From NCBI GenBank assembly GCA_017559185.1, contig JAFYSU010000054.1, positions 41,756-105,755 on the forward strand: DNA of 64,000 nucleotides, in the 5' to 3' direction. The translations under genes and the position numbers were made by a program. Positions 9,092 through 17,244 of the stretch are shown in pieces; position 1 is the first letter of the stretch, and each line of letters starts with the position of its first letter. This DNA comes from Oscillospiraceae bacterium. GTDB lineage: Bacteria; Bacillota; Clostridia; Oscillospirales; Ruminococcaceae. The notes under the pieces were generated by a model that saw only the letters and a program-made list of their open reading frames with translations, did no database searches and was not told where the DNA came from.

Positions 9092-9240
9092 TAGGTAAAC
9101 ATCCTTTCTTTTTCAGCACATCAAACACTTGCACAATTACACCTGTTTGAGTTATGCTGTTAGAACAGCTTAATTTAATATTTTTATCCGATTGACTGTT
9201 ATAATTACATACATAGTCATTGTATCACAAACTAATTGTC

Positions 9241-9278
9241 ATGGGAACGGTAAATCATTCAAAAGATTTTGTTCCCAT
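9241..9278 (+). promoter_or_regulatory. Leader hairpin before the lipoprotein ribosome site
   Basis: ATGGGAAC (9241-9248) pairs with GTTCCCAT (9271-9278), with an inner AAATC/GATTT stem. The structure ends 5 nt before GAAAGGAG, so it could influence translation of the gene at 9301. It matches no riboswitch class I recognise. Confidence 0.4.
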
Positions 9279-9300
9279 CACCGAAAGGAGTCATTTTATC

Positions 9301-9984
9301 ATGAAAAAATTATTTGTATGTGCTGCAGCCTGCATCTTCCTGCTTGCACTTACCGCTTGCGGAGCCAAAACCGAACAGCAGCCTGCCGAAACCGAAGTTA
9401 CCACCGAAGCCGAAGTTACCCAAGAGCCTACCGCTGAAGAAGCTGCTTTGGAAGAACAGGCTGTACCTGAACCTGTTATAATTCCTGATGCTGCAGTTTA
9501 CCGCGGTACTCTTACCAAAATGGAAGAAACCGAAAATGGTAAGGTAATTACCCTTGAACAGGCAGCAGGCTCCGATTACGGTGCTGCAAGCAGACAGTTT
9601 GTTATTACCGAAAACACCCAGCAGACCTACAATCCCGAAGAGCTTGAAACAGGCTTTTACCTTGAAGTGTTCTTTAACGAGGGTAAAACCCCTGAAGCTA
9701 TTGCAGTAAACATTCGCTTTGTTGCCGAAGCAGTTAACTTTAACGGCACACTTCAGGAAATAACATGGGACGAACTGCACGAGGGTTGGGGTCGCCTTGT
9801 TATGACCGATATGAACACAGGTGAAACCATTGAATTTAACTTCCAACAGGGTGAAACCACCTTCTTTGTTGACCTTGACACCCTTAAAGCAGGTGACAAA
9901 CTTAACATTTATCACCGCGGAATGTACACCATGAGTATTCCTGCTCAGGGTTCTGCTGTTGAAGTTCGCACATACGCCGAATAA
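9301..9984 (+). CDS. Lipoprotein of unknown function, Thr/Glu-rich N-terminus
   Basis: The 227-residue product has a lipoprotein signal peptide (MKKLFVCAAA, hydrophobic core, then lipobox LTAC), so it should be anchored to the outer face of the membrane. Residues 23-60 are rich in Thr, Glu, Pro and Ala, like a linker. The rest looks like a small beta-rich domain (MEETENGKVITLEQAAG, VDLDTLKAGDKLNIYHRG), similar to the DUF3221/OB-like domains common in Clostridia; I do not recognise a specific family. The start at 9301 is set by AAAGGAG and the signal peptide. A strong terminator follows, so it is monocistronic. Confidence 0.8.
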   Translation: MKKLFVCAAACIFLLALTACGAKTEQQPAETEVTTEAEVTQEPTAEEAALEEQAVPEPVIIPDAAVYRGTLTKMEETENGKVITLEQAAGSDYGAASRQFVITENTQQTYNPEELETGFYLEVFFNEGKTPEAIAVNIRFVAEAVNFNGTLQEITWDELHEGWGRLVMTDMNTGETIEFNFQQGETTFFVDLDTLKAGDKLNIYHRGMYTMSIPAQGSAVEVRTYAE

Positions 9985-9993
9985 ATTATTGTT

Positions 9994-10039
9994 AAAAAGC
10001 CCGAAATATTGTAATTTTCGGGCTTTTTGTTGTTTTTTT
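9994..10039 (+). terminator. Rho-independent terminator
   Basis: AAAAAGCCCGAAA pairs with TTTTCGGGCTTTTT and T-rich sequence follows. It ends the lipoprotein transcript. Confidence 0.85.
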
Positions 10040-10136
10040 GCGGTTTTTACCCGATTACTATGTTATACTATTGTGGTGTTTTGAATCGGACACATTACTA
10101 CACAAGTGTTGTTATACAGAGGAGACTAACTTTAGC

Positions 10137-11258
10137 ATGGAAAACTTATGGCCGTTGCTTGCGGTAATTCAGCATTTACTTGTAAATCTTTCAACCGTAC
10201 ACATATGCCTTAAAAAAAGAAAAACTACAAAAGAAATAATATTAACGCTTGCAGCATTTTCTGTCCCTGTACTGCTGATTGGCGAAGCAATTTTATCATC
10301 ACTTCCGGGATACATTCCGGGGAACGGCTACTTTGTACTTGTAGGATTTATTTACCTTTTGCCAATACACCGCCTGTACATTGGAAGCTTGGCGCAAAAG
10401 TTTATTATAGTTTGCGCATCGTGGACATATTCGTTATCCGTTTATTCATTGTCGTACCATATAAGTCTTTTTACCGACTTTATGACATTGAGTGCAAGAA
10501 TTTTTATTGTTCAGGCAATCTTCTTTTTGCTTACCGATATTATTTACAAACGCTTTATGCGTAAATATTTTGTGTTTGTTATGCGTTCGATTGCACCGAA
10601 TGAGCAATCCCTTTTAAAAAATACCTGTATTCTTGCTTTCCTGCTTATATACACAACACATCTTTCATTTGTGTTCTTTGATCAGATTTTATTACGAGTT
10701 GCGGCAACTGTACTGATGTTTTTCCATGTTATCTACTCATACAAAATGATTCGCCGCATAATCAAAAGCTTGTGCAATCTTCGTGAGCTTGAAGGTCAAA
10801 TAAAGTACGACGCTTTAACCAATCTGTTAAATCGCAGCTGCTTTAACCGTGATGCATACGCACTTTTGCGAAATAAAACCCCATTCCACCTTATTTTTAT
10901 TGACCTTGATAATTTTAAGTCCGTAAACGATACACTGGGGCATCTTGCCGGTGATGAATATCTTAAATCATTCAGCCAATGGGCATCGGATGGTCTTGGC
11001 AATCAAGGTATACTGTACCGCCTTGCAGGCGATGAATTTGTTTGCATTTACAAAGGCCGCAACCCCGAAACATTCATCCGCCAGATTGCAACATCAGGGC
11101 CACCTGATACAGGCTGCAAATTTGCTTTTCAAGGTGCAAGCACAGGTCTTGCAAGTTATCCCAAAGATGGCATGAATCTTGAACATTTAATAGCCTGTGC
11201 AGACCACAATATGTATAAAAACAAGCAGAAAAAACAGTATGTAAAACAATTATCATAA
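10137..11258 (+). CDS. Membrane-bound GGDEF-domain protein (diguanylate cyclase-like)
   Basis: The 373-residue protein has about six hydrophobic segments (residues 1-210), a short helical linker and a C-terminal GGDEF domain starting at YDALTNLLNR. The active-site motif reads RLAGDEF, with Ala for the first Gly, a variant found in some active enzymes. The DxD/DNFKxVND metal-binding region (IDLDNFKSVNDTLGH) is intact, so synthesis of cyclic di-GMP is plausible. No RxxD inhibitory site precedes the motif. The start at 10137 follows AGAGGAG; an upstream frame lacks a ribosome site. No EAL or PilZ partner is in the window. Confidence 0.85.
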   Translation: MENLWPLLAVIQHLLVNLSTVHICLKKRKTTKEIILTLAAFSVPVLLIGEAILSSLPGYIPGNGYFVLVGFIYLLPIHRLYIGSLAQKFIIVCASWTYSLSVYSLSYHISLFTDFMTLSARIFIVQAIFFLLTDIIYKRFMRKYFVFVMRSIAPNEQSLLKNTCILAFLLIYTTHLSFVFFDQILLRVAATVLMFFHVIYSYKMIRRIIKSLCNLRELEGQIKYDALTNLLNRSCFNRDAYALLRNKTPFHLIFIDLDNFKSVNDTLGHLAGDEYLKSFSQWASDGLGNQGILYRLAGDEFVCIYKGRNPETFIRQIATSGPPDTGCKFAFQGASTGLASYPKDGMNLEHLIACADHNMYKNKQKKQYVKQLS

Positions 11259-11297
11259 AATTACCACCCAATCTTTACGACTTGGGTGGTAATTTTT
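11257..11297. terminator. Bidirectional terminator between GGDEF gene and chemoreceptor
   Basis: AATTACCACCCAA (left) pairs with TTGGGTGGTAATT (right, ends about 11295), with A-runs and T-runs on the flanks. It serves converging transcripts that stop at 11258 and 11300. Confidence 0.85.
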
Positions 11298-11299
11298 AT

Positions 11300-12646
11300 T
11301 TATTCGGCAACTATTTTGTTCATTCGTTCAACTTCGTCCGCTACCTCACGAGCTATTCTTGCACTTTCCAGTGCTGCCTGCGTGTTATGGGAAATAACAT
11401 CGGAAACTATGTGAGCACGATTTTCAATTTCGGCAATTGCCTCTTGCTGACGACCTATAAGCTCGGTTATCTTGCGTGCTTGTTCTTCACTGCGCTTGGA
11501 ACATTCAACAACACCGCCCATTTGTTCGGCAACATCTTTTGCAAGGCGTGCTCCGTGTTCTACTGCCTGCATGGATTCTTCAATAAGACCTTCGGTGCTT
11601 TTAGCGGCTTCTGCACTTTTTGTTGCAAGGTTTCGTACTTCGTCGGCAACTACTGCAAAGCCTTTACCTGCTGCGCCTGCTCTTGCTGCTTCGACTGCTG
11701 CATTAAGTGCAAGAATGTTGGTTTGGAAGGCAATATCGTCAATGGTTTTGATTATACCGTTTATGCGCATGGAGGTACTGTGGATTTCCTGCATGGCATC
11801 AACCATTTTCTGTATTGTTACACCGTTTTCATCAAGCATGCGCACACTTTCAATTGCTACATCGGAGGTATTTTCCGCAACCTCATAACTTTGCTTTGAG
11901 TCATTAAGCAGCTTAGCAATACCATCATGAATACCTGCTACAGCTGTTGACTGTTCTTGCGACGATGCACTAATTCTGCCTGCAACATCAAGCATTGTAC
12001 CGGACGATGCTTCCAAGTTCTTGGCTGCATCCGCAACATGATGTACGGTTTCTGCCTGTTTTGCCGAAATTGCACGACCGGCTTCCATTTGATGCTTAAC
12101 CTGCTCGGCAAGGCTTTCTGCCTGTTGGGTTTGATGTTCGGCTTGTTCAATGTGCTCAATGCTTTCCTTAAGCAGAAGTCTAATCATAACCGCTGCAACA
12201 TTTATGCCTAAAATACCTTTTATTATCAAGTTAAGGTCCGCACCTACATAAAAGATGTCCTTAAAAATCAAGGCTATAAGCATTACTGCATTTGTTAAAA
12301 TCCATGATACATTAATATTTTTTAAATCGTAATACACACAGCCAATTGCAATGTTTGCAACCAACAAGGTAAACAAGCTGTGAAGCTGCCCTGCTGCCAA
12401 TGCAACAATTACAAAAACAACCGCCTGTGTTAAGAAAAAGCCGCGTGAACTGTTGGACAAGCGTTTCATTACAACAAACGACACAAACAAAACCAAAAAT
12501 CCCGCTGCCATTGTTGCTGCAGCAATTGGGTAGTTCCCTTTTACAATACTTAACACACCAAATATTATACACACACCAAAAACAGACAGCGTATGTATTT
12601 TAACTATTTTATCCGACACATATTTTCCCGAAGAATTTTTTTCCAT
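11300..12646 (-). CDS. Methyl-accepting chemotaxis protein, no HAMP domain (copy 1)
   Basis: The 448-residue protein has about six hydrophobic helices (residues 1-165), then coiled coil, then a full MCP signalling hairpin whose tip reads [23 protein letters not shown]. No extracytoplasmic sensor domain and no HAMP module are visible, so sensing may occur in the membrane. It is about as long as the copy at 12845-14191; from residue 220 on the two proteins are nearly identical. No cheA/cheW or flagellar genes are in the window. Its promoter is at 12689-12716. Confidence 0.92.
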   Translation of the reverse strand: MEKNSSGKYVSDKIVKIHTLSVFGVCIIFGVLSIVKGNYPIAAATMAAGFLVLFVSFVVMKRLSNSSRGFFLTQAVVFVIVALAAGQLHSLFTLLVANIAIGCVYYDLKNINVSWILTNAVMLIALIFKDIFYVGADLNLIIKGILGINVAAVMIRLLLKESIEHIEQAEHQTQQAESLAEQVKHQMEAGRAISAKQAETVHHVADAAKNLEASSGTMLDVAGRISASSQEQSTAVAGIHDGIAKLLNDSKQSYEVAENTSDVAIESVRMLDENGVTIQKMVDAMQEIHSTSMRINGIIKTIDDIAFQTNILALNAAVEAARAGAAGKGFAVVADEVRNLATKSAEAAKSTEGLIEESMQAVEHGARLAKDVAEQMGGVVECSKRSEEQARKITELIGRQQEAIAEIENRAHIVSDVISHNTQAALESARIAREVADEVERMNKIVAE

Positions 12647-12688
12647 TTTATAATCTACCCTCCCAAAGTTTATAATTTGTTTATTTTT

Positions 12689-12716
12689 ATTATACCAATT
12701 TACATTAAAAACGCAA
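12689..12716 (-). promoter_or_regulatory. Promoter of chemoreceptor copy 1
   Basis: On the minus strand TTGCGT and TATAAT are separated by 16 bp, about 40 nt before the start codon, with GGGAGG as ribosome site. Confidence 0.5.
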
Positions 12717-12812
12717 TAATTTTGCAGTAAATTTTATTCATTTTAAACCAATAAAACAAGGCGGTAATGTATTTTAGTATTAAATAATCGGTGCATTTGT
12801 TATTTATAGCAT

Positions 12813-12841
12813 AAAAAAACACCGCAGCAGCGGTGTTTTTT
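12813..12841. terminator. Terminator after chemoreceptor copy 2
   Basis: AAAAACACCGC pairs with GCGGTGTTTTT around a 4-nt loop and runs into T-tracts on either strand. It is placed to stop the minus-strand transcript ending at 12845. Confidence 0.85.
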
Positions 12842-12844
12842 ACT

Positions 12845-14191
12845 TTATTTTGCAACTATAACATTCATTCGGTCAACTTCGTCAGCTACTGTACGGGCAA
12901 TTCTTGCACTTTCAAGTGCTGCCTGCGAGTTTTGGGAAATAACATCGGAAACTACCTGAACACGATTTTCAATTTCGGCAATCGCAGCTTGCTGATGTCC
13001 TATAAGCTCTGCCATCCTGCGTGCTTGTTCTTCACTGCGTTTGGAGCATTCAACAACACCGCCCATTTGTTCGGCAACATCTTTTGCAAGGCGTGTACCG
13101 CGTTCAACCGCCTGAACCGACTCACCAATCAGCACACCTGTGCTTTTAGCGGCTTCGGCACTTTTTGTTGCAAGGTTTCGTACTTCGTCGGCAACTACTG
13201 CAAAGCCTTTACCTGCTGCGCCTGCTCTTGCTGCTTCGACTGCTGCGTTAAGTGCAAGGATGTTGGTTTGGAATGCAATATCATCAATGGTTTTGATTAT
13301 ACCGTTTATGCGCATGGAGGTGCTGTGGATTTCCTGCATAGCATCAACCATTTTTTGTATCGTTGCACCGTTTTCATCAAGCATGCGCACACTTTCGATT
13401 GCTACATCGGAGGTATTTTCCGCAACCTCAAAGCTCTGTTTGGAGTCACGCAGCAGTTCGGCAATACCTTCATGAATTCCCGCTACCGCTGTTGACTGTT
13501 CATCAGCCGATGCACTAATTCTGCCTGCAACATCAAGCATTGTACCTGACGAGGTTTCCAAAATCTTGGCTACATCCGCAACTTGATTTACGGTTTCTGC
13601 CTGTTTTGCAGAAATTGCACGACCTTCCTCCATTTGCAGCTGCACCTGTTCTGTCAAAACCTTTGCGTTTTGCGCCTGCTCTTGCGCATTGTTAATGTTC
13701 TCAACACTTTCCTTAAGCAGAATTCGCATCATTGCCGCTGCAACATTTATGCCAATAATACCTTTTGCTATCAAATCAAAATTAGCGCCTGCATAAACAC
13801 TGTCATGAAACACTGCGCCGCCAATTGTAATTATATTGGTAAGTATCCATGCTGTTTGGATATTCTTCAAGTCATAATAAATACAGCCTATTGCAATATT
13901 TGCTATAAGCAGTGTAAACAGACATTGCAGCTGTCCTGCCGACAATGCACATATAATAAATACTACTGCCTGTGTAAGAAAAAATCCCTTTTTATTATTT
14001 GGAAGCTTTTTAAGAACTACCGAAACAACAAAAGCTGCAGCAACACCCATTGCTATTGTTGCAATACCCATGGTATAAAGTTTTCTTGCCAAGCTTAAGC
14101 AGCCAAATAACACACATACACCCAAAACACAAATTGTGTGTATTTTTACAATCCTGTCACTTGCTTGTTTACCCGTTGATGCTACGCCCAT
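12845..14191 (-). CDS. Methyl-accepting chemotaxis protein, no HAMP domain (copy 2)
   Basis: The 448-residue paralogue of the neighbouring receptor has the same plan: hydrophobic N-terminal half, coiled coil and MCP hairpin with [23 protein letters not shown]. The N-terminal membrane domain has diverged ([19 protein letters not shown] against [19 protein letters not shown]) while the signalling domain is almost unchanged at both protein and DNA level, suggesting recent duplication or gene conversion. It would signal to CheA/CheW encoded elsewhere. Its own promoter and terminator make it a separate unit. Confidence 0.92.
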   Translation of the reverse strand: MGVASTGKQASDRIVKIHTICVLGVCVLFGCLSLARKLYTMGIATIAMGVAAAFVVSVVLKKLPNNKKGFFLTQAVVFIICALSAGQLQCLFTLLIANIAIGCIYYDLKNIQTAWILTNIITIGGAVFHDSVYAGANFDLIAKGIIGINVAAAMMRILLKESVENINNAQEQAQNAKVLTEQVQLQMEEGRAISAKQAETVNQVADVAKILETSSGTMLDVAGRISASADEQSTAVAGIHEGIAELLRDSKQSFEVAENTSDVAIESVRMLDENGATIQKMVDAMQEIHSTSMRINGIIKTIDDIAFQTNILALNAAVEAARAGAAGKGFAVVADEVRNLATKSAEAAKSTGVLIGESVQAVERGTRLAKDVAEQMGGVVECSKRSEEQARRMAELIGHQQAAIAEIENRVQVVSDVISQNSQAALESARIARTVADEVDRMNVIVAK

Positions 14192-14226
14192 ATTTTCCCA
14201 TCCTTTACGAAAAATCAGTTACACAA

Positions 14227-14254
14227 ATTATATCATAATGCAACAAAATTTCAA
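14227..14254 (-). promoter_or_regulatory. Promoter of chemoreceptor copy 2
   Basis: On the minus strand TTGAAA and TATAAT are separated by 16 bp, about 36 nt upstream of the start codon. Confidence 0.5.
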
Positions 14255-14413
14255 TTGCTTACCCTTTGTTCACTGTGCATTTTGTACTGATATTCGAAAG
14301 TTTTTACATTTTTTACAAAAAATTGCATTTGTTTACATTCTTAAATTCGACAAAATTGTAAATAATAACGACTACTAATTTACCATAATAAACAAGTATT
14401 GGTTATATCATAC

Positions 14414-14451
14414 AAAAAAAGGCTTGGGAATACCATTCCCAAGCCTTTTTT
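14414..14451. terminator. Terminator next to the tRNA-Leu 3' fragment
   Basis: GGCTTGGGAAT pairs with ATTCCCAAGCC, flanked by A7 and T6. On the minus strand it begins 6 nt after the CCA end of the tRNA fragment, so it may be the original tRNA-Leu terminator displaced by an insertion (inference). Confidence 0.8.
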
Positions 14452-14456
14452 GTAAC

Positions 14457-14488
14457 TGGTGCGGACGAAGTGACTTGAACACTCACGG
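14457..14488 (-). repeat. 32-bp copy of the tRNA-Leu 3' end (attachment-site-like)
   Basis: These 32 bases are identical to 16911-16942, the CCA end, acceptor and T-arm half of the intact tRNA-Leu. No 5' half of a tRNA lies beside it. A direct repeat of a tRNA 3' end flanking 2.4 kb is the usual trace left by a site-specific integrase; partial duplication of a tRNA gene is the alternative. Confidence 0.8.
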
Positions 14489-14695
14489 CTGCGCAGCTGC
14501 TGCCCGTTCGCACTGGCAAAAAACAGTGACGCTTTAACGGTGATTAAAGCGGAACTCTCCTCATAACAAAAATATGTTTGCCATGTTTGCACTGTTTACC
14601 TTGGTATATTTGGCAGCCTTGCCAACTTGGCTTTTGTGGGGTAGCTACCGCTTGTGGCTTTGCTGCCGCTGCGTGCGGTTATGCCGCTTTCATGT

Positions 14696-14725
14696 AAAAA
14701 AGGAGTGTGTCGCAGACACACTCCT
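14696..14725 (-). terminator. Terminator of the coiled-coil gene
   Basis: AGGAGTGTGTC and GACACACTCCT form an 11-bp stem with a 3-nt loop, and the minus-strand product ends in U6. A second hairpin, AGAGAGATAT/ATATCTCTCT, lies at 14765-14790, closer to the stop codon. Confidence 0.8.
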
Positions 14726-14816
14726 CACATTTATATATTATCAGATATTTGATGACATATAAATAGAGAGATATAATTAAATATCTCTCTTGATTTGTTA
14801 GCCAAATGAGAAGCTA

Positions 14817-15359
14817 TTACGGTGTAAGTCCTGATATATAAGTGTGCTCTCCTTTGGATACTTGGAGGCCGGCTGCCTCTCGATTTAAATCCATACAGTA
14901 TTTTTTAAATTTGTTAAAATCTTCTGGTAACATTTTTGATTTTTGCGCAAAAAAATAATCCAGAAAGTCATCGGAATTGGATTTTATCAACTGCTCAGCT
15001 GTAGCATATGCTTCTTTTAAGTTAGCTTGATATTCTGGCGAAGATGGGTCAATGCCACCATTGCTGTGTTTGGAAATACCACCTCCAGAGGATTGTGCTG
15101 AGGTCTGGGCAGGCTGCTGAGCCGCCGCAATTTCATTTTCAAGATTTTTCACACTCTCTTCAAGGAGGGTGTTTTTATTTTGTAGTTCTTCGGTTAAAGC
15201 GGTTAGTTCCTCCGCTTTTGCCTGTTGTTCCTGCAGGGTGTTGTTAAGCTGTTCCACCGCACCTGCGGCTGTTTGCAGTTGGCTGTAAAGATACACATTC
15301 AAGCCAATGCTGCACACACAGGCTACCGCCAAAATGTATGTTATTGCCTTGTTGTTCAT
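14817..15359 (-). CDS. Membrane-anchored coiled-coil protein of unknown function (island gene)
   Basis: The 180-residue protein begins with one transmembrane helix (about residues 6-25). A coiled coil rich in Glu, Gln and Leu follows (30-80), then a Gln/Ser/Gly low-complexity linker (80-105) and a charged C-terminal domain (SSPEYQANLKEAYATAEQ to the end) that I do not recognise. The topology suggests an extracytoplasmic coiled coil and domain on one anchor. GAGG lies 7 nt before the ATG. It is downstream of the split-ATPase pair but separated from it by a terminator-like hairpin, so it is probably its own unit within the island. Confidence 0.75.
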   Translation of the reverse strand: MNNKAITYILAVACVCSIGLNVYLYSQLQTAAGAVEQLNNTLQEQQAKAEELTALTEELQNKNTLLEESVKNLENEIAAAQQPAQTSAQSSGGGISKHSNGGIDPSSPEYQANLKEAYATAEQLIKSNSDDFLDYFFAQKSKMLPEDFNKFKKYCMDLNREAAGLQVSKGEHTYISGLTP

Positions 15360-15535
15360 TGTTTTTCCTCTGCCTTTCGGGAATATAATTTAGTAACAGT
15401 ATAACTCATAAATAAAAAGATGTCAGCAATTTTTGCTTGCTTTGCCTCGGGTGAATTTTAAAATTCTTCAAGTCATTGGAAATTTCGTTAGAAATAAGGG
15501 CAGCAGCGTAAAAGTTCACCCTTGCAGCCAAAAAT

Positions 15536-15572
15536 AAAAAAGGCTCAGAAACATAATTTCTAAGCTTTTTCA
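15536..15572 (-). terminator. Terminator after the split ATPase pair
   Basis: GGCTCAGAAA pairs imperfectly with TTTCTAAGCTT, with A-runs (U-run on the minus strand) at 15536-15542. It lies 34 nt past the stop at 15606. Confidence 0.6.
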
Positions 15573-15605
15573 TAATTGGTTATGTCTGCAACACCGTAAG
15601 CGTCT

Positions 15606-16154
15606 TCACATAGAATAATAACGCGCATAAAAGTCCTCCTCACTTAGACTGGTGATACTACTTTCATCGCACCACAAAAATTCTCCGGATAGGCAAAGTA
15701 AAGCACATGAGTTAGTTACAATAAACCCACCCTTATAAAAGGGTAAAAGGACAAATAGTAGGTTACGCAATAAGCTCAACTCCCTATAGGAGAGATTGAC
15801 CTCTGGCTCATCTAAAAATAACCAATCATAGTCTGCACAGAGTAGAGTTAGGATTGTCTTAAAATCTTTAGAGAAACCTTTTTCTGGTAATTGCAGACCT
15901 ACACCATCTATACTATATACATCTCTGTACTCAAAAGCTGCACTGAAGTCATCATCATTATTCAATGCATCAATTCTTTCAAAATCTATGTTATGCTCAA
16001 TACTAATGTGATGTCCTGTAGAATATTCCTGTAAATTAGTGGCAATTCTGTCCTTACCGTTGGATAAAACTGCCTCAAGCAATTTATCTTTAAGAAACTT
16101 GGTTTTACCCGCTCCATTAGGACCGACTATAAATTTAACCTTGTAATCGTCCAT
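15606..16154 (-). CDS. ATPase subunit with Walker A and B but no ABC signature (island gene)
   Basis: The 182-residue protein opens with Walker A GPNGAGKT (residues 11-18) and carries a hydrophobic Walker B ending DEPE (about 118-121), followed by a D-loop-like SYRELS. The ABC/SMC/OLD-type LSGGQ signature expected between these is absent, and the position of the switch His reads VTNS rather than VTH. The gene starts 14 nt after a gene whose product does carry LSSGER, so the two probably form one heteromeric ATPase. The overall type resembles the ATP-binding proteins of small defence or DNA-repair systems. No nuclease or transporter partner is adjacent. The specific function is unknown. Confidence 0.75.
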   Translation of the reverse strand: MDDYKVKFIVGPNGAGKTKFLKDKLLEAVLSNGKDRIATNLQEYSTGHHISIEHNIDFERIDALNNDDDFSAAFEYRDVYSIDGVGLQLPEKGFSKDFKTILTLLCADYDWLFLDEPEVNLSYRELSLLRNLLFVLLPFYKGGFIVTNSCALLCLSGEFLWCDESSITSLSEEDFYARYYSM

Positions 16155-16168
16155 ACTTTCACCCCCAA

Positions 16169-16642
16169 CTAAATGCGGCTAACAAGAACGTCTTTTAATT
16201 CACTGTTGACTACCACCAGATTAACAAATTGGTTATTTGCGTATTTAGTTATAAACGCGTTCCGCCGTTTATATGTTAAAGAGGATATCTCCCCTTGAAA
16301 CCACGTCTCATGCTCAAGATAACTAACTATCTCTGCCATCACGCATAAACGCTCCCCACTACTTAACTCTGATAGATTGACAACTTCAGACCCATCCGAA
16401 GTATTAACTGTATAGCAATAAGTATTAAGATTGACATTAACAATGTTCGGATTAAAATCCTGCAAAATATCCAAGATTGCTCTATTGGGATTTTCTCCGT
16501 TAGCACTTTTCTTTGCAGCATACTGCCTGACCAAATTCCCAACCTTATGATTATCCATCTTTATGACTTTAAAGTACTTCCCTGTAAGGTCGGCTATCGA
16601 CCATTCATCAGTGTTTAAAAATTCTAAACCTACTATCTTCAT
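16169..16642 (-). CDS. Degenerate ABC-type ATPase subunit carrying the signature motif (island gene)
   Basis: The 157-residue protein begins with an ABC-like first strand (MKIVGLEFLNTDEW) but has no Walker A; the equivalent place reads MDNHKVGN. Residues around 92-105 read LSELSSGERLCVMAE, a good ABC/SMC signature with the following helix. No Walker B follows before the end (LVVVNSELKDVLVSRI). It is therefore complementary to the next gene, which has Walker A and B without a signature. Together they could make one composite ATP site. The upstream region has a -10 TATAAT at 16668-16673 and an inverted repeat. GGAG lies 8 nt before the ATG. Confidence 0.7.
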   Translation of the reverse strand: MKIVGLEFLNTDEWSIADLTGKYFKVIKMDNHKVGNLVRQYAAKKSANGENPNRAILDILQDFNPNIVNVNLNTYCYTVNTSDGSEVVNLSELSSGERLCVMAEIVSYLEHETWFQGEISSLTYKRRNAFITKYANNQFVNLVVVNSELKDVLVSRI

Positions 16643-16667
16643 AAAACCAGCTCCAACATTTTATAAT

Positions 16668-16713
16668 ATTATACCACATTAAAAGAGAAGTTAGTAATTC
16701 TTATACTAACTTC
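16668..16713 (-). promoter_or_regulatory. Promoter with inverted-repeat operator for the split ATPase pair
   Basis: TATAAT (minus strand, 16668-16673) lies 26 nt before the start codon. GAAGTTAGTA (16687-16696) and TACTAACTTC (16704-16713) form perfect 10-bp arms that would overlap the -35 region, so a repressor site is likely. No regulator gene is next to it. Confidence 0.5.
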
Positions 16714-16865
16714 CCCCAAACAAGGTATAAAAATAATAGGTTAGTGAACTTGCAGTGTCTTAATGAATATTTATTTCAGCATACCACTCTGAAAAAAATT
16801 CGGAAACTTTTCGGGAACTCAAGGATTTTCAAGCGAAAAAATGGGATAATTTTCAAAAAATCGCA

Positions 16866-16910
16866 AAAATAAAAACCCCAAAAACCTGATAATTAAAAGG
16901 TTTTCGGGGT
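16866..16910 (-). terminator. Terminator of tRNA-Leu
   Basis: On the minus strand ACCCCGAAAACCT pairs with AGGTTTTTGGGGT and a T-rich run follows, starting right after the encoded CCA. Confidence 0.8.
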
Positions 16911-16995
16911 TGGTGCGGACGAAGTGACTTGAACACTCACGGGGTTTCCCACTAGAGCCTAAATCTAGCGCGTCTGCCAATTCCGCCACGTCCGC
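16911..16995 (-). tRNA. tRNA-Leu (anticodon TAG), CCA encoded
   Basis: The 85-nt transcript begins GCGGACG, pairing with CGTCCGC before the discriminator A and encoded CCA. D-arm GGCGGAATTGGCAGACGC, anticodon arm with loop TTTAGGC (anticodon TAG), a short extra arm and T-arm GTTCAAGTC are all present. A frame starting with the residues ADVAELADALDLGSSG over it is the familiar false ORF of Leu tRNAs. A consensus promoter lies at 17095-17123. Confidence 0.95.
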
Positions 16996-17094
16996 AGATA
17001 TAAGCAACAAATTGCTGCTGTTTTATATTGTTCCCTCTATTTTTATACGGGGAGAGTACCCGAAACGGAGCTGAACGCTTAATCCGTAAAATGA

Positions 17095-17123
17095 ATTTTA
17101 ACAACAACCGCTAAAAATGTCAA
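17095..17123 (-). promoter_or_regulatory. Promoter of tRNA-Leu
   Basis: On the minus strand TTGACA and TAAAAT are separated by exactly 17 bp; transcription would start about 90 nt before the mature tRNA end. Confidence 0.7.
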
Positions 17124-17244
17124 GCCAAAAACACTGTAATTATCGTTAGGCAATATCATGCACTTGTTGACTAATGCCTTTCGTGGTATGATGATAATAT
17201 ACTAAAACTATGCACCCGTACGGTGTGGAAAGGAGCTTTCCGAA

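Larger units (their letters stand above)
14457..16942. mobile_element. Putative small genomic island in tRNA-Leu, no integrase
   Basis: The segment is bounded by a 32-bp direct repeat of the tRNA-Leu 3' end (14457-14488 and 16911-16942) and holds three minus-strand genes of unfamiliar type that look more AT-rich than the neighbours. No recombinase gene or recognisable remnant is inside, so it would be a passive or satellite element, or a decayed one. 14489-14816 contains only two hairpins and no supported gene. Confidence 0.6.

Noticed and set aside
14380..14592. 70-codon minus-strand ORF
   Set aside because: It runs through the tRNA 3' fragment and a terminator; no ribosome site or family.
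14574..14762. 62-codon plus-strand ORF in the island
   Set aside because: It crosses the terminator hairpin, lacks a ribosome site and reads as random hydrophobic sequence.
16819..17010. Small minus-strand ORF with ADVAELADALDLGSSG
   Set aside because: It translates the tRNA-Leu gene; this peptide is a known false prediction.
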